This document shows, piece by piece, positions 1 to 5,780 of a DNA stretch of 6,067 nt (its first letter is position 1; the number at the start of each line of letters is the position of its first letter). The position numbers were made by a program, and so were the translations under genes. The notes under the pieces are model-generated. The model was not told the DNA's origin and ran no database searches. It worked only from the letters and a program-made list of their open reading frames with translations. This stretch comes from CAYFIW01 sp964500645 (GTDB lineage Bacteria > Chloroflexota > Dehalococcoidia > Lucifugimonadales > UBA826), in the NCBI GenBank assembly GCA_964500645.1, contig CAZCOH010000083.1, positions 1 to 6,067 of the forward strand. The letters are read 5' to 3'.

Positions 1-123
1 ATATACAACGAACTAGATAAACGTGCCGAGATATTAAAGAGATTGAGCGAAAGAGGAAACACTAATTTCTATGAACTCCACAACGTCCTCGCCCAGGCGC
101 ATAGAGAAGGTCTCTTCCGATAA
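1..123 (+). CDS. Archaeal-type (ArlI/FlaI-like) secretion ATPase, C-terminal 40 residues only
   Basis: This is the 3' end of a gene whose start lies left of the window. Frame 1 is open from base 1 to a TAA at 121-123. It encodes a charged, helical tail that begins IYNELDKRAEILKRLSERG and ends AHREGLFR. The pattern of an ELxxR helix, then IL-x-x-L/M, a short turn and a second helix is what I know from the C-terminus of archaeal type II/IV secretion ATPases (ArlI/FlaI and archaeal pilus ATPases). These are cytoplasmic hexamers that power filament assembly or rotation. The identity rests on this tail plus the downstream ArlJ-like gene, because ATPase and platform genes are normally adjacent in that order. 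The Walker motifs are outside the window, so archaellum ATPase cannot be told from pilus ATPase. The reading frame overlaps the next gene by 53 bases. Confidence 0.75.
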   Translation: MYNELDKRAEILKRLSERGNTNFYELHNVLAQAHREGLFR

Positions 124-1642
124 CCAGGTAATCGGGTTCGACTTATTCTCTCATCTAACATACATGTCTATTCTGGCACGTGGTGGTGTTGGTAGAGATC
201 GTCTTTTGCAGTACTGCGGGGAACAAAAATACTCGACAGCGGTATTCTTTGAATATATAAACCTCATGGCTAAATCCATGGGTGTCGAATACACCAAGGC
301 ATTTCAGTCTGTTGCTGAACGGGCCAAAGCTCCCAGGGTAAAGAGTTTACTTCTAAGATTTTCTGCGTCTATATCTTCCGGCAGCTCAGAGTCAGACTTC
401 GTTTTACAAGAGGCTAGGGCCGAATCTGAGCACTATAAGAACGATTATGAGAGAAATGTAGAAAATTTGCGGAAGTGGACCGATGCCTATTCTGCTGTTT
501 TAGTGGCAGTCACTCTTATAATGGTTGTTTCACAGGTATCTAGTTTGCTTGGTTCTACGGGGGAATCATTTATTTACCTGATGCTGTTTACACTTGGAGG
601 CGTTACAGCTGTAGGCGTTTATTTGATCTATAAAGTAGCTCCATATGAGTCATTTACATATGATGAACCTGGTGGCACGACCGTAGAACGAAAGAACGCG
701 AAATTTTTCGGCCTAATATTAGGTGCGACAGGATTTTCAGTAGGGTTAATGATTTTTGCTTTGCTGTTATCCAGAGATATTAGTCCAATGACAGCATCCT
801 CATCGGTATTTCTTGCTCTGGGAGTCTCATTATTGCCTTCAGCATATTTTGCCTGGAAGGATAATGACCGTGTGAATAAGATCGATCAGGAACTACCTAC
901 TGTCCTCCGTGCCTTGGGCAGTGTGGCGGGGTCCGCCGGAGTAACACTAACGGAGTCTCTACGTAGGATAGATTTGAATTCCTACCAGTATATAAAGATT
1001 CCGTTAGAAAGGCTGAGGACTCGATTAGAGGCTCAACTGCCGTCGAAGGAATCATGGGAGATATTCCGCAGGGAGACAGGAAGTGAACTTGCATCAAGAA
1101 CTACAGGAATGTTTGTCGATGGGGTGGAAGTTGGCTGTAATCCTGGCCAAATAGGGGAGATATGTTCAGATTATGCCCAGGATATAACTGAACTTAGAGC
1201 AAAAAGGAAACTGACATCTTCAACTTTTTCTTTTTTGACTGTAACTATGCATACGGTAATGTCATTCATATTGGTTTTTGTTTTGGAAATCATCATGAAT
1301 TTCAACCAGAAATTATCTGATGTTGTACAAGGAAAGGACGTTGGAGCAAACGCAAGCTTGAAAGTGCCTGATAATATTACGGCTCCCCCAGGTATAAGTA
1401 TTCCACAGTCACAGGATCTGTCTGCAGGGTTGGATGTTTTCCAGATGACCAACATGGGGAGTCTGCAGTACACGATTATTTTCGCAATCGCAATTCTTAC
1501 GCTTGCTAACGCTCTTGCTCCAAAATTTTCAGAAGGCGGTCATAATATAAAGATTCTCACTTACCTGGCTGTTACGAGCATTGCTTCTGGGGTGATCCTA
1601 TTAATAGTTCCAAAGATAACGGCTTCACTCTTAAATATGTAA
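71..1642 (+). CDS. ArlJ/FlaJ-like (archaeal TadC, T2SSF family) membrane platform protein
   Basis: Integral membrane platform of a type IV filament machine, expected to sit under the filament and dock the secretion ATPase. It has 523 residues, close to the usual archaeal ArlJ size and far longer than one-domain bacterial TadB/TadC. The N-terminal soluble part has the family pattern FDLFSHLTYMS (23-33). Hydrophobic segments lie near 141-161, 166-188, 212-234 and 242-262. A second cytoplasmic T2SSF domain covers about 263-385, followed by membrane segments near 387-410, 464-484 and 495-515. The NALAPKFSEGGH stretch (480-491) strongly resembles archaeal ArlJ C-termini. A hydrophilic loop of about 50 residues (411-463), rich in Pro, Asn and Ser, separates segments 5 and 6. 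The ATG at 71 is the only ATG, GTG or TTG upstream of the conserved FDLF block that is not cut off by the in-frame TGA at 44-46, so the overlap with the ATPase is real. A GAGG lies 14 bases upstream, which is long spacing, so translational coupling is likely. Pilus or archaellum role is undecided. Confidence 0.85.
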   Translation: MNSTTSSPRRIEKVSSDNQVIGFDLFSHLTYMSILARGGVGRDRLLQYCGEQKYSTAVFFEYINLMAKSMGVEYTKAFQSVAERAKAPRVKSLLLRFSASISSGSSESDFVLQEARAESEHYKNDYERNVENLRKWTDAYSAVLVAVTLIMVVSQVSSLLGSTGESFIYLMLFTLGGVTAVGVYLIYKVAPYESFTYDEPGGTTVERKNAKFFGLILGATGFSVGLMIFALLLSRDISPMTASSSVFLALGVSLLPSAYFAWKDNDRVNKIDQELPTVLRALGSVAGSAGVTLTESLRRIDLNSYQYIKIPLERLRTRLEAQLPSKESWEIFRRETGSELASRTTGMFVDGVEVGCNPGQIGEICSDYAQDITELRAKRKLTSSTFSFLTVTMHTVMSFILVFVLEIIMNFNQKLSDVVQGKDVGANASLKVPDNITAPPGISIPQSQDLSAGLDVFQMTNMGSLQYTIIFAIAILTLANALAPKFSEGGHNIKILTYLAVTSIASGVILLIVPKITASLLNM

Positions 1643-1669
1643 ATATGGTATAGATCAAAGGTTTCGAAT

Positions 1670-2314
1670 ATGGACTCAATTAGAAAAATATTTGACGATG
1701 CTATGAAGAAGGCGGGGATTTCCGGTGAATCTTCAAATGAAGATATTGTTGAAACAGAACCAATGCCTTCAGAAGCAGCGAATGAAGCAGTCGAGAATTT
1801 GATAAATACTGAAGCTGCGTCTATCGGGGGCACATTACCTTCGGAGGATGTGGAATCTCTCTGGGATTTGAGTGAGCTGGATCCTGATATATATAAAGAT
1901 GTTTTCCAGTCTTCTGATTCAGACCCTGAGATGAGTCCGGAATCAGTTAATGAGGATACTCCAACTATAGTGGAAGGACGTATTGTCTCTGCTGATGCTG
2001 GGAGCGAATCTACTTCTGTGCGAGCGATAGGGGCGAGCGTTAAGAGGGTCAGTCTGGATGATGATATAGAGTCAAGTGTGGAAGAAGAGCTTGAAGAAGA
2101 TATGGAAGAAAATCTGGTAGAAGAAGAAAATGAACCTCTAGATAATGTGATGGAAATAGAAGAAGATGAGGTAGCAGCTCTATTTGGTGAAAAGATAGAA
2201 ATTAGACCTCAGGTGCGGCAGCTATTGGACAAATATGGCACTCTACCTGCCAGCCAGCTTTTGCAGGAAATCAGAGAAGTGAACGAATTACTGAATGAGG
2301 GAAATGATAAATAG
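1670..2314 (+). CDS. Highly acidic protein of unknown function in a filament operon
   Basis: I do not recognise a family. The 214 residues contain about 59 Asp/Glu against about 15 Lys/Arg. There is no signal peptide, membrane segment or cysteine. Three parts can be seen. A short amphipathic N-terminal helix (about 1-15, MDSIRKIFDDAMKKAG) comes first. A long, probably disordered Ser/Glu/Asp-rich middle follows (16-168), ending in a glutamate tract at 138-167. A compact C-terminal region of about 40 residues (172-210) has two probable helices around RPQVRQLLDKYGTLPASQLL and a following QEIREVNELL. The start is well supported: AAAGG at 1657-1661 lies 8 bases before the ATG. It follows the ArlJ-like gene by 27 bases, and its stop abuts the regulator's start, so it is co-expressed with both. 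By position it could be a cytoplasmic adaptor between filament motor and signalling proteins, as accessory archaellum proteins are in archaea, but I see no sequence match to ArlC/D/E. Confidence 0.8.
   Translation: MDSIRKIFDDAMKKAGISGESSNEDIVETEPMPSEAANEAVENLINTEAASIGGTLPSEDVESLWDLSELDPDIYKDVFQSSDSDPEMSPESVNEDTPTIVEGRIVSADAGSESTSVRAIGASVKRVSLDDDIESSVEEELEEDMEENLVEEENEPLDNVMEIEEDEVAALFGEKIEIRPQVRQLLDKYGTLPASQLLQEIREVNELLNEGNDK
2081..2170 (+). repeat. GAA/GAG-rich low-complexity tract encoding a glutamate run
   Basis: The coding strand is dominated by GAA, GAG and GAT codons, giving residues 138-167 of the acidic protein, about two thirds of them Glu or Asp. It is an imperfect purine-rich triplet tract, not a clean tandem repeat. 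Such tracts vary readily in length, so this linker may differ between relatives. Confidence 0.6.
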
Positions 2315-2986
2315 ATGACAACTAGTGTACTTATTGCCGATGATTCTCCTTTTATTAGAACAGCATATAAGCGTATTTTAGAAACCCAGGAAGACTTAGA
2401 GGTTTCAGCAGTTGTAGAGGATGGTCGAGCGGCAGTAGAAGCAGCAGAGGAAATTGAATTAGATGTTGCAATTCTCGATGTCAGAATGCCGAGACTTGAC
2501 GGCATCACAGCCGGAAAAAAAATACGAGAATCCTCTCCTTCTACTTCCATAGTCATAGTGTCAGCCTTTGATGATTGGACATATATACAGGATCTAGTCG
2601 AGACAGATCCCAGCGCGAAGGCTTACATTTTAAAAAATTCCCTTGACGATATAGGGGAACTAATCAGGGTGGTAAGGCAGGTTAGAAAGGGATATGTGAT
2701 TTTCGATCATGTTCTTGTTGATAAGCTTGTGGGGTATTACGAACGCCATATTTCGGAGGAACTTAAGCAGTTTTCAAAGGAACACTTGAGCCTTATTTCT
2801 CACTATGCCAGAGGCTTTGATATTAATGAAATCAAATCGATACTAAATCTGGATGACGACACGATGGAATCTGGATTAAACCACATTTTTTCAAATTTGA
2901 ATGTCCAAAGAAAAAATGTGGCAGATGACCAGATCGCGACTACAATTGCCTTTCTTAACCAGTGTATAGCCCTGGATGCTCAGTAA
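2315..2986 (+). CDS. Response regulator, REC domain plus divergent LuxR/NarL-type helix-turn-helix
   Basis: Cytoplasmic response regulator of 223 residues, the usual size of the NarL/FixJ class. The receiver domain (about 4-125) has all expected residues: acidic pair D9/D10, phosphoacceptor D55 in LDVRMPRLDG, S83 at the switch position and K107 in YILKNS. The C-terminal part (about 150-200) follows the four-helix LuxR/NarL layout: HLSLISHYARGFDINEI, then a recognition-helix region and IFSNLNVQRKN. The recognition helix is unusual. Where the family normally has T-V-K-x-H, this protein has T183-M-E-S-G187 preceded by three aspartates (180-182), which would disfavour DNA contact. The ATG follows the TAG of the acidic protein directly. 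GAGGG at 2297-2301 lies 13 bases upstream, so coupling is likely. The kinase 31 bases downstream is the obvious partner. The class assignment is firm; DNA binding is doubtful. Confidence 0.9.
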   Translation: MTTSVLIADDSPFIRTAYKRILETQEDLEVSAVVEDGRAAVEAAEEIELDVAILDVRMPRLDGITAGKKIRESSPSTSIVIVSAFDDWTYIQDLVETDPSAKAYILKNSLDDIGELIRVVRQVRKGYVIFDHVLVDKLVGYYERHISEELKQFSKEHLSLISHYARGFDINEIKSILNLDDDTMESGLNHIFSNLNVQRKNVADDQIATTIAFLNQCIALDAQ

Positions 2987-3017
2987 ACGTAGCGATTTAT
3001 TTTCAGGTCAGAACTAA

Positions 3018-4169
3018 ATGACTTCTGAACACGCTTCAAATGGTGATTTTCTAAATGAGCCAATACTCTCACATGATGAAATAAATTATTTTTGTAAATG
3101 GTTTGCGGATCTAGGCTTCGAGTCCGTAGTCGAAGAAGACGGACTGATTTCAGAATATGGCGATTCGGGGGACTCTCTTTTCTTGATGATTGAAGGAGAG
3201 GCCATAGTTGAAGTTCCGGTTGGGAATAGATGGCTCAACGTTGCCTTACTGCGAAAAGGTACGGTGATCGGAGAAATTTCTTTTCTTGATTATCAGCCAA
3301 GAACGGCGCGGGTCCGTGCGAGAACTCAGTGCAGATTATTTAATATAAGTAGAGATGCATTCAATGAAATGGCTGAAAGTAATACCATTGTTGCTTTTAA
3401 ACTAGTTCAGAAAATATCGAATATTCTGGCTTACAGATTAAGAAGAATTGAACAGTTTGATGCTGTAGAGCAGGGTAGACGTGAGATGAGATCTGAGCTT
3501 GCGGCCGATTTACATGATAGGACTATGAGTGATCTCAGCGGGATACTTATGAACCTAGGACTTTTAAAATTTTCATTGTCACCCTCTGATTCCAACGAAT
3601 CTACAGTAGCTGAATTGGATGATATCGTGGCTATGGTTAAACAAGCTGATCAGACATTGAGGAATCTTGTACGTGAAAAAGGCCATGATGATGTTTTATT
3701 GCATGGACTTGATGGTTCCATAAATGCCCTACTTGCAGACATTTCTAAAGAAGAATCATCAAAAGAAATTAGAATTGAATATGAAACAGTTAATCTTCTG
3801 GGGGAAAGTATCCCTGGACATATTTCAGAAGATATATTTCAGATCGTACGACAATCGACTATCAACGCTGTTGAACATGCTGAATGTTCAAATATAAATA
3901 TCGGTATTTCCTGGGGAACTGAAGGGATTTCATTCAATGTACGTGATGACGGTATAGGTTTCTCGTCCGACAAAATTTCCAATGTGCCAGAGACTGGTCA
4001 TTTCGGTCTTCTGAACCTTAAATTGAGAGCAGAAAGAATTGGAGGGACTCTAGAAATCCAATCTGCCTCTGGGGAAGGCACAAAAATTTCAGGGTTTGTT
4101 CCGATAACCAGAAAGACCTCTGAGAGCTCAGAAAAAATAATCAAGAACTACCTCATCGGCCCTAGATAG
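3018..4169 (+). CDS. Soluble histidine kinase with N-terminal CRP-like cyclic-nucleotide-binding domain (HisKA_3/HATPase_c)
   Basis: Cytoplasmic sensor kinase of 383 residues with no membrane segment. The N-terminal domain (about 17-140) is a CRP/Fnr-type cNMP-binding fold. Its phosphate-binding-cassette region reads IGEISFLDYQPRTARVRA (84-101), keeping the Glu (E86) and Arg (R95) that contact cAMP/cGMP in known family members, so nucleotide binding is possible but unproven. A probable coiled-coil linker (about 135-160) leads into a NarL-family dimerisation domain with phosphoacceptor H166 in LAADLHDRTMSDL. The HATPase_c domain (about 270-365) shows the N-box INAVEHA (N283), the G1 motif DDGIGF (310-315) and the G2 motif GHFGLLNLKLRAERIGG. 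There is no CRP-type DNA-binding helix-turn-helix; the kinase module takes its place. The AGG at 3005-3007 is a weak ribosome site 10 bases before the ATG. The gene directly follows the response regulator and closes the plus-strand unit. Its stop lies 4 bases from that of the converging peptidase gene. Confidence 0.9.
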   Translation: MTSEHASNGDFLNEPILSHDEINYFCKWFADLGFESVVEEDGLISEYGDSGDSLFLMIEGEAIVEVPVGNRWLNVALLRKGTVIGEISFLDYQPRTARVRARTQCRLFNISRDAFNEMAESNTIVAFKLVQKISNILAYRLRRIEQFDAVEQGRREMRSELAADLHDRTMSDLSGILMNLGLLKFSLSPSDSNESTVAELDDIVAMVKQADQTLRNLVREKGHDDVLLHGLDGSINALLADISKEESSKEIRIEYETVNLLGESIPGHISEDIFQIVRQSTINAVEHAECSNINIGISWGTEGISFNVRDDGIGFSSDKISNVPETGHFGLLNLKLRAERIGGTLEIQSASGEGTKISGFVPITRKTSESSEKIIKNYLIGPR

Positions 4170-4173
4170 GCAT

Positions 4174-4737
4174 TTAGGAAGTTATGGGAATGAAGCAAAG
4201 ATAAAGTATTGCTCCTGCTGATAGATATGGGCCCAGTGGAAATTGGGTCACAATATGGTCAAATACCATCTTTCTTACGCTGTTGACTGAAACAGCCAGT
4301 ATTAACCCGACTCCAATAGATATCAAAACTCCTGGAAACCCTGATATGACACCTATAAGGGCTGCCAGTTTCACGTCACCCCCACCTAAATTACTTTTGG
4401 TTAGCAGATATGTGAAACCAAATATTGCTAACGCCGCTATTCCGCCAGCCAGTGGGGATATATACACGTGATCAAATAATTGAAATATATTTGTTGTAAA
4501 AAGAGGCGATATAAAAAATATTATTGGAAGCATTCCGAGTGTGACTACGTTCGGTATTCTATGAGTCTTCAGATCCCATGCTCCTACAAACCCTAGTACC
4601 CCGGCACACAGTCCTCTACCTATTGATGCAAGTGTAAAATCAAGGATGAAGTTAGATATTATCGTGGTTACAATGCAGAAGATTAACCCTGCTCCAAGAG
4701 AAAACCCAAACGGTTTTTGATTATGAGGAGTTGACAC
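4174..4737 (-). CDS. Prepilin peptidase, A24 family, single-domain (no N-methyltransferase domain)
   Basis: Membrane aspartyl protease that removes the short leader from type IV pilin-like subunits. The 187 residues form about six hydrophobic segments. Both catalytic aspartates are present: D55 in AWDLKTHRIPN and D121 in the GxGD motif LGGGDVKLAALIG. The C-terminus FPLGPYLSAGAILYL matches the bacterial PilD/CpaA-type ending. The four-cysteine N-terminal methylase domain of long PilD proteins is absent, as in short Tad-type and archaeal enzymes. The start is a GTG at 4735-4737. It is the only ATG, GTG or TTG in frame between an upstream in-frame stop (4786-4788) and the first catalytic Asp. 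No clear ribosome site precedes it, so translation probably depends on coupling to the TPR gene 11 bases upstream. Natural substrates would be pilins of the neighbouring filament system, but none is encoded in the window. Confidence 0.92.
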   Translation of the reverse strand: MSTPHNQKPFGFSLGAGLIFCIVTTIISNFILDFTLASIGRGLCAGVLGFVGAWDLKTHRIPNVVTLGMLPIIFFISPLFTTNIFQLFDHVYISPLAGGIAALAIFGFTYLLTKSNLGGGDVKLAALIGVISGFPGVLISIGVGLILAVSVNSVRKMVFDHIVTQFPLGPYLSAGAILYLCFIPITS

Positions 4738-4748
4738 AATATTGTCGA

Positions 4749-5717
4749 CTAGGCGGAGCCAACTCTTAAATTGATGTCTTCCCGACTATGTCCAAGTGTT
4801 TCAGCTACGTCGAAGTCCTGCTGTGCAGACATCTGTGCTCCGATTCGAACCTTTGCAATTCCTCTCACTACGTATGATTCAGATAACTGAGGATTGATTT
4901 CAGTTGCCCTTGTACTCTCAGTGATACTCTTGTCATAGTCTCCTATGTAACCATATACCATCGCTCTATTGCAGAATCCGTTAGCGTTATTTGGGTCTAG
5001 TTCGATTGCACGGTCAAAGTCTGATAGAGCTAGTTCATATTGCTTGATATCCATATGGATCACGCCTCTGTTATTAAACGTGGCTGCCATGTCAGGTTTC
5101 AAGTTTAATGCCATGGTGTAGTCCTGCAAGGCATGCTGAAAATCTTTTTGCCTTCTGTAAGCCATACCACGAGCATTAAATGCATCGGCAAATGTGGGCG
5201 ATAATCTCAATGCCGCAGTGTAGTCATTAATCGCTGAGTCTACGTCTCCATGTTTGAGATGAACATGACCCGTTCTAAGCAATGCGTTTGATCGGCTGTC
5301 CGGAGCGGGAGATGCTGTAGATGTTTCTGTCTGGTCGATTGCAGGTTGTAGAGCTATTCCGAATTGTTCTCTTACCTGGGAAGAAATGGATTGTTCCAGG
5401 CTAGGTTGAGGAGGAGGAGCGGCTATCGGAGAAACACCGGTTGATATATTTGCTCCGCTGTCACGAAGAATATTTGCAATAGCCTGCATTATCATTTGCT
5501 GGATATCATCTTCGGTAGGTGGGCCGATATTTTTCTGATTGGTTTGAGTATTGTCAGGACCTTTCAATTCTTTGACTAGGTCCCTTGTGGAAGATCTTTC
5601 GCTTATCCTCGCAAAAGTCCAAATAAGAAGCACTACGGTGAATATAATGCTTATCACGATAGTACCTACGAATACGAAGGTTACCAGTTCCAGAACCGAT
5701 GCTATGTCTGGGCCCAT
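4749..5717 (-). CDS. Membrane-anchored TPR-repeat protein
   Basis: This 322-residue protein has one N-terminal membrane anchor (about 9-36, ending at TFARISER). A low-complexity Pro/Ser/Gln linker follows (about 37-142, with APPPQP near 100-105), then five consecutive tetratricopeptide repeats at about 143-175, 176-209, 210-243, 244-277 and 278-311. The repeats show the usual signature, for example NARGMAYRRQKDFQHALQDY and the A-I-E-L-D-P-N-N junction. The last repeat is the most divergent. TPR arrays are protein-binding scaffolds. The charges after the anchor suggest the array is cytoplasmic, but topology is uncertain. Because it is co-transcribed with the prepilin peptidase it may act in filament assembly, as TadD and PilF TPR proteins do, though those are usually lipoproteins or lack this anchor. 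The ATG at 5715-5717 is supported by GAGG at 5722-5725, 4 bases upstream, with a second purine-rich stretch just before it. A general scaffold role unrelated to pili remains possible. Confidence 0.88.
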   Translation of the reverse strand: MGPDIASVLELVTFVFVGTIVISIIFTVVLLIWTFARISERSSTRDLVKELKGPDNTQTNQKNIGPPTEDDIQQMIMQAIANILRDSGANISTGVSPIAAPPPQPSLEQSISSQVREQFGIALQPAIDQTETSTASPAPDSRSNALLRTGHVHLKHGDVDSAINDYTAALRLSPTFADAFNARGMAYRRQKDFQHALQDYTMALNLKPDMAATFNNRGVIHMDIKQYELALSDFDRAIELDPNNANGFCNRAMVYGYIGDYDKSITESTRATEINPQLSESYVVRGIAKVRIGAQMSAQQDFDVAETLGHSREDINLRVGSA

Positions 5718-5734
5718 AAAGCCTCAGCCTCTCT

Positions 5735-5750
5735 GTGGTTCTTCGACCAC
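5735..5750 (-). promoter_or_regulatory. Small hairpin in the predicted TPR mRNA leader
   Basis: A perfect 5-base-pair inverted repeat, GTGGT with ACCAC, surrounds a 6-base loop and sits between the predicted transcription start and the ribosome site. It is short and has no following T-run, so it is not a terminator. It could stabilise the leader or modulate ribosome access, or be chance. Confidence 0.25.
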
Positions 5751-5771
5751 CCCGTTATATAAAGTCTAAGA

Positions 5772-5780
5772 ATTATACCA
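5772..5780 (-). promoter_or_regulatory. Probable extended -10 promoter of the TPR-prepilin peptidase unit
   Basis: On the minus strand these bases read TGGTATAAT, a perfect bacterial extended -10 element (TGnTATAAT). It lies about 55 bases upstream of the TPR start codon, so transcription would begin near 5765 and give a leader of about 48 bases. At 17 bases further upstream the hexamer is CATTTA, a poor -35, which extended -10 promoters tolerate. It is assigned by motif and position only. Confidence 0.5.

Noticed and set aside
1171..1473. 100-codon minus-strand frame opposite the ArlJ-like gene, and similar frames at 897-1097, 1561-1833, 2209-2556, 4283-4471 and 5551-5769
   Set aside because: Each lies opposite a well-supported gene, has no family features and reads as a shadow of the other strand.
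164..1642. Alternative start of the ArlJ-like protein at the internal Met32
   Set aside because: It would remove most of the conserved FDLFSHLTYM block and has no ribosome site upstream.
4159..4172. CCTA-GA-TAGG inverted repeat at the convergent junction as a terminator
   Set aside because: The loop would be only 2 bases, the stem is 4 base pairs and no T-run follows on either strand.
5755..5764. TTTATATA-like sequence on the minus strand resembling an archaeal TATA box
   Set aside because: The surrounding genes are bacterial in type and a perfect extended -10 lies just upstream. The match is expected by chance in AT-rich DNA, so it does not justify an archaeal host by itself.
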